Assembly: GCF_018604545.1 (NCBI RefSeq)
Contig: NZ_CP075896.1
Span: 5,890,001 to 5,954,000, forward strand
Source: Streptomyces koelreuteriae
GTDB taxonomy: Bacteria > Actinomycetota > Actinomycetes > Streptomycetales > Streptomycetaceae
Length of the DNA stretch: 64,000 nt
Reading direction: 5' to 3'
Shown here: piece by piece, positions 43,563 to 51,736 of the stretch
Numbering within the stretch: position 1 is the first letter of the stretch
Layout of the letters: the number at the start of each line of letters is the position of its first letter
Translations under genes and position numbers: made by a program
The notes under the pieces: model-generated
What the model was told of the DNA's origin: nothing
Databases searched by the model: none
The model's input: only the letters and a program-made list of their open reading frames with translations

Positions 43563-44378
43563 CTAGAGCTCCGCGAGCACGGCGTCCGTGAACGCCGGCC
43601 ACGCCTCCACCGCCCACGGCCCGAACGCCCGGTCCGTCAGCGCCACGCACGCGGCACGCGCGTCGGGGTCGATCCACAGGAACGTACCGGACTGCCCGAA
43701 ATGCCCGAACGTGCGCGGCGAGGACGAGGCCCCCGTCCAGTGCGGCGACTTGGAGTCGCGGATCTCGAAGCCCAGCCCCCAGTCGTTGGGGTTCTGGTGG
43801 CCGTACCCCGGCAGGACGCCCTTCGTGCCCGGGTAGGTCACGGTCATCGCCTCGGCGACCGTACGGGGATCCAGCAGCCGCGGCGCCTGCACCTCGGCCG
43901 CGAACCGCAGCAGATCCTCGACCGTGGACACCCCGTCCTTGGCCGGGGAGCCCTCCAGGACCGTCGAGGCCATCCCCAGCGGCTCCAGCACGGCCTGCCG
44001 CAGATACTCCCCGAAGGGAATGTCGGTCGCCTTCGCGAGATGGTCGCCCAACTGCTCGAAACCGGCGTTCGAGTACAGCCGCCGCTCCCCGGGCGGCGCC
44101 ATGACCTTGTGCTCGTCGAAGGCGAGACCCGAGGTGTGCGCGAGCAGATGCCGCACCGTCGACCCGGCGGGACCGGCGGGCTCGTCGAGCTCGACGGCCC
44201 CCTCCTCGTACGCCACGAGCACCGCGTACGCGGCCAGCGGCTTGGTCACCGAGGCGAGCGGGAACCGCTGCCCGGCCGGACCGTGGGTGCCGACGACGGT
44301 GCCGTCCGCCCGGACGACACCCGCCGCGGCGGTGGGAACCGGCCAGTTCTCGATCAACGCGAGGCTCTTGAGCGACAT
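43563..44378 (-). CDS. Serine hydrolase, beta-lactamase family
   Basis: A 271-aa penicillin-binding-protein-fold enzyme with SVTK (about residue 45), YSNAGF (about residue 105) and HFGQSGTFLW (third motif, about residue 232). There is no signal peptide and it is shorter than class C beta-lactamases, so an esterase or amidase role in the cytosol is more likely. The ATG lacks a ribosome site and follows TAGGGT (44386-44391 on the minus strand) by 7 bases, pointing to a leaderless mRNA. It is tail to tail with pirin. Confidence 0.9.
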   Translation of the reverse strand: MSLKSLALIENWPVPTAAAGVVRADGTVVGTHGPAGQRFPLASVTKPLAAYAVLVAYEEGAVELDEPAGPAGSTVRHLLAHTSGLAFDEHKVMAPPGERRLYSNAGFEQLGDHLAKATDIPFGEYLRQAVLEPLGMASTVLEGSPAKDGVSTVEDLLRFAAEVQAPRLLDPRTVAEAMTVTYPGTKGVLPGYGHQNPNDWGLGFEIRDSKSPHWTGASSSPRTFGHFGQSGTFLWIDPDARAACVALTDRAFGPWAVEAWPAFTDAVLAEL

Positions 44379-44396
44379 GCGTTCGACCCTATGCGC

Positions 44397-44867
44397 TCAG
44401 AGCGTCAGCTCCAGCAAGGGGTCGGGCTTGGGCCGGAAGCCCAGGGAGACGTAGAGCGGCTCGGCCTCGGGGGAGGCGGTGAGCTGGACGCGCCGGGCGC
44501 CGCGCGTACGGAACCACTCCAGCAGGGTCTGCATGCACGCCCGCGCGTACCCGCGCCGCCGGGCGTCCGTGTCGGTGGCGACGCTGAACACGAAACCCAC
44601 CTTGCCCTGCGGGTCGCCCGACTTCCCGATGCGGTAGTCGATGGTCCCGGCCACCAGCGACGCCAGCGCCCCGGGCCGCTCCGGATGGTCCACGACGAAC
44701 GCCACGAAGTCCGCCTCCGGCTTGCCCAGTTCGGCCTTCAGCGTGGGCAGGGACTCCCCGTGCCAGCGGGTGGAGGTGTCGCTTGCGAACAGCGACTCGA
44801 TCATGATTTGGCGCAGCCGCAGGACTTCCTCGGCGTCCTCGGGCAGGGCACGACGTACTGAACTCAT
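44397..44867 (-). CDS. GNAT-family N-acetyltransferase
   Basis: A 156-aa acetyltransferase. Motif A, which binds acetyl-CoA, is VATDTDARRRGYARACMQTLLEW (around residues 97-118, R-R-x-G-Y/A), and motif B is PLYVSLGFRPK. The acceptor is unknown. The ATG follows TAGCGT (44876-44881 on the minus strand) by 8 bases. It is transcribed divergently from the merR gene, and ends 18 bp before the serine hydrolase gene. Confidence 0.9.
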   Translation of the reverse strand: MSSVRRALPEDAEEVLRLRQIMIESLFASDTSTRWHGESLPTLKAELGKPEADFVAFVVDHPERPGALASLVAGTIDYRIGKSGDPQGKVGFVFSVATDTDARRRGYARACMQTLLEWFRTRGARRVQLTASPEAEPLYVSLGFRPKPDPLLELTL

Positions 44868-44927
44868 GACTCCGTACGCTAACCAGACGGATCAAGAAAC
44901 GTCCTGCCGATTTCTTACCGTCGGCGC

Positions 44928-44958
44928 TTGCTTGGAGTGCACTCCAAGGTTCTAGCGT
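44928..44958 (+). promoter_or_regulatory. MerR-type promoter with palindromic operator
   Basis: TTGCTT (44928-44933) and TAGCGT (44953-44958) are separated by 19 bp, the over-long spacing typical of MerR-controlled promoters. The perfect 18-bp palindrome CTTGGAGTGCACTCCAAG (44931-44948) fills the spacer. Transcription should start at about the ATG at 44966. Confidence 0.8.
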
Positions 44959-44965
44959 TGGGGCC

Positions 44966-45433
44966 ATGACGGTGATGGATACCACCACGGGGACCAGGAC
45001 CGACACCTGCGCCGGCCCGCCGCAGCAGGACCGCCGCCCGGACGGCGAGGACAGGTACACGATCAGCGAGGTCGTCGCCTTCACCGGCCTGACCGCGCAC
45101 ACCCTGCGCTGGTACGAGCGCATCGGCCTGATGCCGCACATCGACCGGTCCCACACCGGCCAGCGCCGCTACACCAACCGCGACCTCGACTGGCTCGACC
45201 TCGTCGGCAAGCTCCGCCTGACGGGCATGCCGGTCGCCGACATGGTCAGGTACGCGGAACTGGTGCGCGAGGGCGACCACACCTACGGCGAGCGCTTCGG
45301 CCTGCTCAAGACGACCCGCGAGGACGTCCTGGCCAGGATCGACGAACTCCGCGGCACGCTCGCCGTGCTCGACCGGAAGATCAGTTTCTACGCGGACGCC
45401 GGGCGTGCCCTGGCGTCGGAGAGGTCCCGATGA
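44966..45433 (+). CDS. MerR-family regulator
   Basis: A 155-aa regulator. The winged helix-turn-helix spans about residues 32-100 (YTISEVVAFTGLTAHTLRWYERIGL, then GQRRYTNRDLDWLDLV), followed by a coiled-coil dimer helix; there is no metal-binding Cys tail, so it senses something else, possibly aldehydes or redox state given its partner. It is probably leaderless and autoregulated through the palindrome upstream. Its stop overlaps the start of the aldo/keto reductase gene by 4 bp (ATGA). Confidence 0.94.
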   Translation: MTVMDTTTGTRTDTCAGPPQQDRRPDGEDRYTISEVVAFTGLTAHTLRWYERIGLMPHIDRSHTGQRRYTNRDLDWLDLVGKLRLTGMPVADMVRYAELVREGDHTYGERFGLLKTTREDVLARIDELRGTLAVLDRKISFYADAGRALASERSR

Positions 45434-46443
45434 CGGACGGCAGGATCACGACGGCGAAGCTCGGCGACGACGGCCCCGAGGTGGGCGTCCAGGGCCTCGG
45501 CTGCATGGGCATGAACTTCGGCTACGGCCCCTCGGACGCCGACGCTTCCCGGGCGACCCTGGAGCGGGCCCTCGAACTCGGCGTCACCCTCTACGACACG
45601 GCCGACGCGTACGGGGCCGGGGAGAACGAGCGGTTTCTGTCGCCCTTCTTCAAGGCCCACCGCGACGAGATCGTCATCGCGACCAAGTTCGCCCTGTCGA
45701 TCCCCCCGGACGACCCGACGCGCCGCGTCGTCCGCAACGACCCGCCCTACATCCGCGAGGCCGTCGAGGCGAGCCTGAAGCGCCTGGACGTCGACGCCAT
45801 CGACCTCTACTACATGCACCGGCGCGATGTGAACGTGCCGATCGAGGAGAGCGTCGGCACCATGGCCGAACTGGTCCGCGAGGGCAAGGTCAAGCACCTC
45901 GGCCTGAGCGAGGTCACGGCCGGCGAACTCCACGCCGCCCACGCCGTCCACCCCATCGCCGCCGTGCAGTCGGAGTGGTCGCTCTTCAGCCGTGACATCG
46001 AGACGAACGTCGTCCCGGCGGCCCGCGACCTCGGTGTGACCCTCGTCGCGTACTCACCGCTGGGCCGCGGCTTCCTCACCGGCTCCTTCGCCAGCGCCGA
46101 TGACCTGTCCTCGGGCGACTTCCGCCGCCAGCAGCCCCGCTTCACGGGTGAGAACGCGACGGCCAACGGCGCCCTGCTGGACCCCATCCGCACGATCGCC
46201 GACACCCACAACGCATCGATAGGCCAGATCGCCCTGGCCTGGACCCACCAGCAGTCGACCGTCCACAACCTCCCGGTCATCCCGATCCCAGGCACCCGCA
46301 AGCCGTCCAGGGTGGAGGAAAACACAGCGGCAACGAGGATCGTCCTCACCGACGAAGAACTGACCCAGCTGAACCAGATAGCGGCCAAGGTGGCAGGCAA
46401 CAGGTACGCGGACATGGCTTTCACTTCTGCCGGACGGGAGTGA
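45430..46443 (+). CDS. Aldo/keto reductase
   Basis: A 337-aa TIM-barrel NADPH reductase of the AKR superfamily (AKR13-like). The active-site tetrad shows in YDTADAYGAGENE (Asp and Tyr), VIATKF (Lys) and LYYMHRRD (His); the NADP-binding C terminus is IPIPGTRKPSRVEEN. It probably reduces toxic aldehydes or ketones, under control of the co-translated MerR protein. A copy of the interspersed repeat starts 11 bp after the stop. Confidence 0.95.
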   Translation: MTDGRITTAKLGDDGPEVGVQGLGCMGMNFGYGPSDADASRATLERALELGVTLYDTADAYGAGENERFLSPFFKAHRDEIVIATKFALSIPPDDPTRRVVRNDPPYIREAVEASLKRLDVDAIDLYYMHRRDVNVPIEESVGTMAELVREGKVKHLGLSEVTAGELHAAHAVHPIAAVQSEWSLFSRDIETNVVPAARDLGVTLVAYSPLGRGFLTGSFASADDLSSGDFRRQQPRFTGENATANGALLDPIRTIADTHNASIGQIALAWTHQQSTVHNLPVIPIPGTRKPSRVEENTAATRIVLTDEELTQLNQIAAKVAGNRYADMAFTSAGRE

Positions 46444-46454
46444 AGCAGACATAA

Positions 46455-46502
46455 GGGGCGCGGGGAACTGCGCGACCGGCCACACTCAACCCGCACCCGC
46501 CG
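46455..46502 (+). repeat. Interspersed repeat, copy 2
   Basis: GGGGCGCGGGGAACTGCGCG at 46455-46474 followed by ACCGGCC... and CCGCACCCGCC. It lies between the convergent aldo/keto reductase and DUF4429 genes, like copy 1 between DUF3145 and fabF. Confidence 0.8.
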
Positions 46503-46523
46503 GCGCGCAGCAGCCCGCAGACG

Positions 46524-47372
46524 CTAAAGCTCCGCCAACAACTCGGCCTTTTTGACCGAAAACTCCTCATCAGTCACCAACCCGGCCTGATGCAACTCCC
46601 CAAGATGCCGAATCCGCTCAGCGATATCCGCAGGATCACGGCGCGGCCCAGCCGCAGACACAGCAGCCACCGGCTGAGACGTCCGCACCGCCGCCAACAC
46701 CGCCGCAGCGAACGGCAGTGACTCATGCACCGGCCCATACCCCAGCCCGAACACCACCGCCGCCGGATCCTGATCGGCCTGCGCCGCAGCAGACCCCGTG
46801 TCCCGGCCCAGCAACCGCAGATGCCCCTCGAACACCTCGGGCGAGCGCCACTCCACCCCGTTCAGCTCCCCGACGGGAAAGTTCTGGTCGCCGGCCTTCC
46901 ACTTCGCCGACGACGCCCCCGTCCAGAACCACCGGAAGTTGACCGTCCGCCCGTCGAACGAGGCCTTCCCGTCGTACGCCTTGAACGACAACGGCCCCTT
47001 GGGCGGCTCCACGAGGAACCGATCCGCCGGCCCGGACTCCGTCAGCAGGCCCCGCAGTTCGTCGGCGTAGTACTCCGCGAGCACCTCGCGCTCGGCGGGC
47101 ATCACCAGCCGGTAGGGGTCACCGCTCTCCTTCAGCTGCCCGGCGGCCGCCTCCATCAAGGGGTCCGCCCCGGGTCGCGGCTCGACGCGCAGCACCACTG
47201 TGCCGCGCTTCCCGCGGGTCAGCGTCACCCCGGCGATCGCGTCCAGCGGGACACGGCGTTCCCCGAGCGCCTGAAAGAGCTTCGGTGTTCGAATCCCCCG
47301 TTCGTAGCGGATGAGCACGGAGTCGGACTCGAACTCCCAGGCGGCATGAAATCCGGCCAGTACGTCACCCAT
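46524..47372 (-). CDS. DUF4429 protein with C-terminal SHOCT motif
   Basis: A 282-aa cytosolic protein. Two DUF4429 repeats (about residues 1-95 and 110-200; pattern W/F-E-F..S-V-L-I-R-Y and K-A-Y-D-G-K-A-S-F-D-G) have the PH-like beta fold, and the last 35 residues (IAERIRHLGELHQAGLVTDEEFSVKKAELL) are a SHOCT helix pair, often an oligomerisation tag. Function is unknown. I chose ATG 47372 because TACGAT (47380-47385 on the minus strand) is placed as the -10 of a leaderless mRNA; a GTG at 47393 would add seven residues. Confidence 0.88.
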   Translation of the reverse strand: MGDVLAGFHAAWEFESDSVLIRYERGIRTPKLFQALGERRVPLDAIAGVTLTRGKRGTVVLRVEPRPGADPLMEAAAGQLKESGDPYRLVMPAEREVLAEYYADELRGLLTESGPADRFLVEPPKGPLSFKAYDGKASFDGRTVNFRWFWTGASSAKWKAGDQNFPVGELNGVEWRSPEVFEGHLRLLGRDTGSAAAQADQDPAAVVFGLGYGPVHESLPFAAAVLAAVRTSQPVAAVSAAGPRRDPADIAERIRHLGELHQAGLVTDEEFSVKKAELLAEL

Positions 47373-47447
47373 GCGGCTCATCGTATGCGGCACGCGCCCC
47401 TCCGTCCCCCTCCCGAGCAGACCGCAATTTCTTCGTCTCTACGCGCG

Positions 47448-48656
47448 TCAGGCCGCCGCCGTGCCGGACAAACCGGTCCGGCAGACGCCGTCTTCGTGCG
47501 CGCAGTGCACCGAGCGGTATGCGCCAACGCCGATCTCTGCGAAATTCATCAGACTTGCCGTGCCCGGCTCGAAGTAGCCGGCGTGACCCTTCGCGCCCTG
47601 CGCCGACAGGACCCGCGCACCGAACGCGGAGGACACCGGGTCGGCCCCGTGGCCGAGACCGCCGACCTTCAGGTACGGCACGTCCTGGATCCAGTCGTCG
47701 GCGTCCCGCATGGCCCACACCCGGGCGCCTGTGTGCAGTTGGGCGGCCTTCTCGACGCTCATGCCGGGGCTGCCGGCCACCGCGATGTCGGACACCTTGG
47801 AGGGCAGCGAACCCGCCGCGACGCCGCACACCACGGAGCCGTAGCTGTGGCAGAACAGCGAGACCGGCTTGTCGCCGGGCAGCGCCCGCACCAGCGCGTT
47901 CAGCCGTACGGAACCCTCCGCGGCGCGCATCGCCGTGGCCGAGTCGATGCCGAGTCCGCTGGGGGCCGTGTAGTCGGCCCAGGCGATCACGGCCGTACGG
48001 GTCGAGGGGCTAGCCTTCCGCTCGGCCGCGTGCAGGGACTCGGCCATGCCGACGGGCGCCGAGTACTTGCGCTCGGTGCGCTGGAAGGTGAGCAGGTCGG
48101 TGTCCACGCCGGGCACGACGACCGAGACCCGGTCCGCCCTGCGCAGATTGCCGAAGACCTCCGCCACCCGGCCCGAGCCCTCGGGGTCGAAGGCGAGGAT
48201 GTGACGCCCCGGCTCCATGAGGTCCTCGAAGCGGTGCATCCTCCGGCCGGCCTCTTGCTTCCCGACCGCCGTGAGACGGGTGTCGTGCATGCGTTCCCGC
48301 TCGACCTTGCGCGCCTGTTCGAGCGCGACGCGATTGGCGCGATAGCGCAGCTCGACCGGGGCGCCGTTCATGTTGCCGACCGCGAGCGGATACTTGCGGA
48401 CCAGGCTCGCGCGGTCCTGCGCGGTGAGGGAGGCGAAGAAGCGGGCCAGCTTCTTCGGCTCGGTCTCGGGGTCCGGCAGTCCGTGACCGCCGATCCGGCC
48501 GTGCTCCCATGCGGAGAGCGAGGCCTGGAGCGGCGTGTCGCCCCGCTGGTTGCGCAGGGCCGTCCAGCCGGTGGTCGCCAGCATCACGAACACGACGGCC
48601 AGAGCGAGCAGCGCGCGCCAGACGTTCAATTGCGGGGTGGTGTCGAAGGAAGTCAC
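47448..48656 (-). CDS. Membrane-anchored alpha/beta hydrolase (DUF1023 type)
   Basis: A 402-aa protein with one N-terminal membrane helix (about residues 12-32), a helical region with RxxR-type charged segments, and a C-terminal alpha/beta hydrolase of the DUF1023 family: VVVPGVDTD, nucleophile elbow in FCHSYGSVV (about residue 268), Asp in MRDADDW and His in KGHAGYF. These actinobacterial proteins may be lipases or esterases at the cell surface; substrates are unknown. The GTG start has no ribosome site and follows TAGTGT (48666-48671 on the minus strand) by nine bases. Confidence 0.87.
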   Translation of the reverse strand: MTSFDTTPQLNVWRALLALAVVFVMLATTGWTALRNQRGDTPLQASLSAWEHGRIGGHGLPDPETEPKKLARFFASLTAQDRASLVRKYPLAVGNMNGAPVELRYRANRVALEQARKVERERMHDTRLTAVGKQEAGRRMHRFEDLMEPGRHILAFDPEGSGRVAEVFGNLRRADRVSVVVPGVDTDLLTFQRTERKYSAPVGMAESLHAAERKASPSTRTAVIAWADYTAPSGLGIDSATAMRAAEGSVRLNALVRALPGDKPVSLFCHSYGSVVCGVAAGSLPSKVSDIAVAGSPGMSVEKAAQLHTGARVWAMRDADDWIQDVPYLKVGGLGHGADPVSSAFGARVLSAQGAKGHAGYFEPGTASLMNFAEIGVGAYRSVHCAHEDGVCRTGLSGTAAA

Positions 48657-48729
48657 TGAAAGGACACACTAGGAGAACGAGAGGGTCTCGCGTTAACCAA
48701 GTGACCGGGATCACGTTTCGGTGTGTGTG

Positions 48730-49362
48730 CTAAGGGGACTGTTCTGTACGCCAGTTCCCGGCCAGTGCCGGACCCACCTGATCCAGGTATGTCGTGGTGA
48801 GTTGGCGCATTCCCGCGAGGCTGAGTTCGTCCCCCGCGGACCACAGTCGTTCGGTGACCCGAATCACCCCGCCGAACAGGGCCACGATGATCCTCGGCCG
48901 CGGGTCCGCGTCCACGTCCAGCCCCTCGCGCTCGGCGATGATCCGCGCGAGCTGCTCCTCCAGCTCGGCCGACCGCCGCAGATGGGCGGCGAACAGCGCG
49001 GGCGTCGACTCGATCACCCGGTAGACGCGCAGATGGAGGTCGATCGGCACGATCTCCTCGACGGCCTCGTTGATCGTGTCCCAGCTCTCCAGCACGGCCC
49101 GGCGCAGCGCCTCCAGCGGGGCCTCGTCCGGCGGGCGCACCTGCAGGGCCTGGACGACGAGTCCCTCCGCGAGTCGCGGCACGAAGAACGCCGTCTCCTC
49201 CTTGCCGGCGAAGTAGCGGAAGAAGGTGCGCTGCGAGACGTCGACGGCGGCGGCGATGTCGTCGACGGTGGTCTCGTCGTACCCGCGCGTGGCGAACAGT
49301 TCGAGGGCGGCGCGCAGCAGCGCGTCCCGGGTGCGCTGCTTCTTGCGTTCACGCAGGTTCAA
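48730..49362 (-). CDS. TetR-family regulator
   Basis: A 210-aa repressor. The helix-turn-helix is at residues about 10-55 (TRDALLRAALELFATRGYDETTVDDIAAAVDVSQRTFFRYFAGKEE), followed by a helical ligand-binding domain. It diverges from an MFS exporter gene and most likely represses it, releasing on binding an exported compound. The start is TTG at 49362 with GAGAG upstream. The shared spacer contains four TGTCA repeats that are candidate binding sites. Confidence 0.93.
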   Translation of the reverse strand: MNLRERKKQRTRDALLRAALELFATRGYDETTVDDIAAAVDVSQRTFFRYFAGKEETAFFVPRLAEGLVVQALQVRPPDEAPLEALRRAVLESWDTINEAVEEIVPIDLHLRVYRVIESTPALFAAHLRRSAELEEQLARIIAEREGLDVDADPRPRIIVALFGGVIRVTERLWSAGDELSLAGMRQLTTTYLDQVGPALAGNWRTEQSP

Positions 49363-49438
49363 GCGGCTCTCTCTCCTCCGAGTCTGCTCCGGCCCCCCTC
49401 CGGGCCGTTTTCGCAGTTCAGGCTATCCGAGGGTGTCC

Positions 49439-49494
49439 TGTCAGTTACCGACTTGTGAATCGGTTTGTCAATTGTCAGTGGCTGTCATTAGCCT
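49439..49494 (+). promoter_or_regulatory. Exporter promoter with TGTCA repeats
   Basis: TTGTCA (49465-49470) and TAGCCT (49489-49494) are 18 bp apart, and the start ATG (49501) is six bases further on, so the mRNA is probably leaderless. TGTCA occurs directly at 49439, 49466, 49473 and 49483; ACCGA and TCGGT (49447-49464) form a small inverted pair between the first two. Confidence 0.6.
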
Positions 49495-49500
49495 CGTCGC

Positions 49501-51126
49501 ATGACTAGTCAGACCACCATCGACACGACGGGGTCGGGGGGCAAGGCACCGGTGGCGCCGTCGGACGCGACGCCGGGCAAGGGGCTGCGGGGACACCCCT
49601 GGCTCACCCTCATCACCGTCGCTGTGGGGGTCATGATGGTGGCCCTCGACGGCACCATCGTGGCCATAGCCAACCCGGCCATACAGAAGGACCTCGGCGC
49701 GACCTTCGCCGAGGTCCAGTGGATCACCAACGGATACTTCCTCGCCCTCGCGGTCTCCCTGATCACCGCGGGCAAGCTCGGCGACCGCTTCGGCCACCGG
49801 CAGACCTTCCTCATCGGCGTCGTCGGCTTCGCCGCCGCCTCGGGCGCGATCGGCCTGTCCGACAGCATCGCGTTCGTCGTCGTCTTCCGCGTCCTTCAGG
49901 GCCTGTTCGGCGCGCTGCTGATGCCGGCCGCGCTCGGCCTGCTGCGGGCCGCCTTCCCGGCCGAGAAGCTGAACATGGCGATCGGCATCTGGGGCATGGT
50001 CATCGGCGCGTCCACCGCCGGCGGCCCGATCCTCGGCGGTGTGCTCGTCGAGCACGTCAACTGGCAGTCGGTGTTCTTCATCAACGTGCCGGTCGGCATC
50101 CTCGCCGTCGTCCTCGGCGTGCTGATCCTGCTCGACCACCGCGCCGAGAACGCCCCGCGCTCCTTCGACCTCCTGGGCATCGCCCTGCTGTCGACGGCCG
50201 TGTTCTGCCTGGTGTGGGCGCTCATCAAGGCCCCGCCGTCCGAGTGGGGCTGGGGCGACGTCAAGACGCTGTCGTTCCTCGGCGCTTCCGTGCTGTGCTT
50301 CGTGCTCTTCGCCTTCTGGGAGACGAAGGTGAAGGAGCCGCTGATCCCGCTCGCGCTGTTCCGTTCGGTGGCGCTGTCCGCGGGTGTCGTGCTGATGATC
50401 CTGATGGCCATCGCCTTCATGGGCGGCCTGTTCTTCGTGACGTTCTACCTCCAGAACGTGCACGGCATGAGCCCGATCGACGCGGGTCTGCATCTGCTGC
50501 CGCTCACCGGCATGATGATCGTCGGCTCGCCGCTGGCCGGCGCGATGATCACCAAGTTCGGCCCCCGTGTCCCGCTCGCCGGCGGCATGGCGTTCACCGC
50601 GATCGCCATGTACGGGATGTCGACCCTGGAGACGGACACCGGCAGCGGCGTCATGTCGCTCTGGTTCGCGCTGCTGGGCTTCGGCCTCGCGCCGGTCATG
50701 GTCGGTGCCACGGAGGTCATCGTCGGCAACGCGCCCATGGAGCTCTCGGGCGTGGCGGGCGGTCTTCAGCAGGCCGCCATGCAGATCGGCGGCAGCCTCG
50801 GTACGGCCGTGCTGGGCGCGGTGATGGCCTCCAAGGTCAACAGCGACCTCGCGGGCAACTGGGCGAAGGCGGGCCTTCCGCCGCTGACGCCGGAGCAGGA
50901 GCACCAGGCGTCCGAGGCGGTCCAGGTCGGTGTCCCGCCGCTGGCGCCCGGGACGCCGGACGCGATCGCCGCGAAGATCACGGGCGTCGCGCACGACACG
51001 TTCATCTCCGGCATGAGCGCGGCGTCCCTCGTGGCCGCCGGGGTCGCCGTCGTCGCGGTGCTGGTGGCGTTCCTCACCAAGCGCGGTGAGAACGCGGAGG
51101 CCGGCGCGGGAGCGGCGCACATCTGA
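49501..51126 (+). CDS. MFS multidrug exporter, DHA2 (14-helix) family
   Basis: A 541-aa major facilitator of the EmrB/QacA class with about 14 membrane helices. Motif A is GKLGDRFGHRQTF (about residue 90) and motif C appears in GASTAGGPILGGVL (about residue 175), marking it as an antiporter driven by protons. It should export drugs or secondary metabolites. It has no ribosome site. The neighbouring divergent TetR gene is its probable regulator. A 10-bp stem GCGCGCTGCC/GGCAGCGCGC at 51248-51274 lies 122 bp downstream. Confidence 0.94.
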   Translation: MTSQTTIDTTGSGGKAPVAPSDATPGKGLRGHPWLTLITVAVGVMMVALDGTIVAIANPAIQKDLGATFAEVQWITNGYFLALAVSLITAGKLGDRFGHRQTFLIGVVGFAAASGAIGLSDSIAFVVVFRVLQGLFGALLMPAALGLLRAAFPAEKLNMAIGIWGMVIGASTAGGPILGGVLVEHVNWQSVFFINVPVGILAVVLGVLILLDHRAENAPRSFDLLGIALLSTAVFCLVWALIKAPPSEWGWGDVKTLSFLGASVLCFVLFAFWETKVKEPLIPLALFRSVALSAGVVLMILMAIAFMGGLFFVTFYLQNVHGMSPIDAGLHLLPLTGMMIVGSPLAGAMITKFGPRVPLAGGMAFTAIAMYGMSTLETDTGSGVMSLWFALLGFGLAPVMVGATEVIVGNAPMELSGVAGGLQQAAMQIGGSLGTAVLGAVMASKVNSDLAGNWAKAGLPPLTPEQEHQASEAVQVGVPPLAPGTPDAIAAKITGVAHDTFISGMSAASLVAAGVAVVAVLVAFLTKRGENAEAGAGAAHI

Positions 51127-51247
51127 CGCTCCCTGACGGGGCGTTCGCTCATCAGGGTGAACCAGACCGCTGACCCCTCCCCTTCGGCGGGCCTCGCAGG
51201 TCACAGTGGGTCAAGTCCTCCGCAGGGCATGGAGGACGGTCGCTGCG

Positions 51248-51274
51248 GCGCGCTGCCGGAGGGGGGCAGCGCGC
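51248..51274. terminator. Hairpin downstream of the exporter gene
   Basis: GCGCGCTGCC (51248-51257) pairs perfectly with GGCAGCGCGC (51265-51274). It could end exporter transcription or sit in the leader of the DUF4190 gene. Confidence 0.55.
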
Positions 51275-51313
51275 AGGCAGCGGGATTGAGCCTCGCATCG
51301 TGTGGTACCCGCC

Positions 51314-51673
51314 ATGTCGTACCCGCACCAACCCCAACCGACCGAGGGTTTACGGGAGTCGATGATGGCGAGCTTCGGACACGGTACGCGCAGGCACCCC
51401 CGCTCACGTGGCCGGACGGGGTCACGGACCGGGCCGGATCGCGCGACGCTCGCAATCATCGGAGTCATCTGCGCGGTCGCCGGATTCTTCGTGCTGGGGA
51501 TCATCCTCGGCCCCGCGGCGATCGTCTGCGGCTGGCTCGCCATGGGCCGCACGTGGTCGGGCTCCCGCCCGACCACGGCCGTGGTCGCCCTGATCCTGGG
51601 CGCCATCGACACCCTCCTGGCCATCATCTGGCTGGCCGGAGCGACGACTCCGGGCAACGGCCTGCTGTTCTGA
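51314..51673 (+). CDS. DUF4190 small membrane protein
   Basis: About 119 aa with a basic N-terminal half and two membrane helices (LAIIGVICAVAGFFVLGIILGPAAIVCGWLAMG and TTAVVALILGAIDTLLAIIWLAG), the DUF4190 pattern. Function unknown. The start is uncertain: ATG 51314 gives MSYPHQPQPTEG and includes a TTA codon at 51350-51352, while ATG 51365 has a well placed GGGAG and excludes the TTA. If the longer form is real, bldA dependence is possible. Confidence 0.75.
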   Translation: MSYPHQPQPTEGLRESMMASFGHGTRRHPRSRGRTGSRTGPDRATLAIIGVICAVAGFFVLGIILGPAAIVCGWLAMGRTWSGSRPTTAVVALILGAIDTLLAIIWLAGATTPGNGLLF

Positions 51674-51697
51674 CCCGGGGAAGCGACCGGCAAACGA

Positions 51698-51730
51698 AAA
51701 GGGCCTCCGGCACCGAGCCGGCGGCCCTTT
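51698..51730. terminator. Hairpin terminator between DUF4190 and channel genes
   Basis: AAAGGGCC-CCGGC (51698-51711) pairs with GCCGG-GGCCCTTT (51717-51730) with one internal mismatch. The genes are tail to tail. Confidence 0.8.
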
Positions 51731-51736
51731 CGGGTC

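Noticed and set aside
49468..51204. 578-residue minus-strand open frame opposite the MFS exporter
   Set aside because: His/Asp/Glu/Arg-rich shadow of a 14-helix exporter gene, with no domain.
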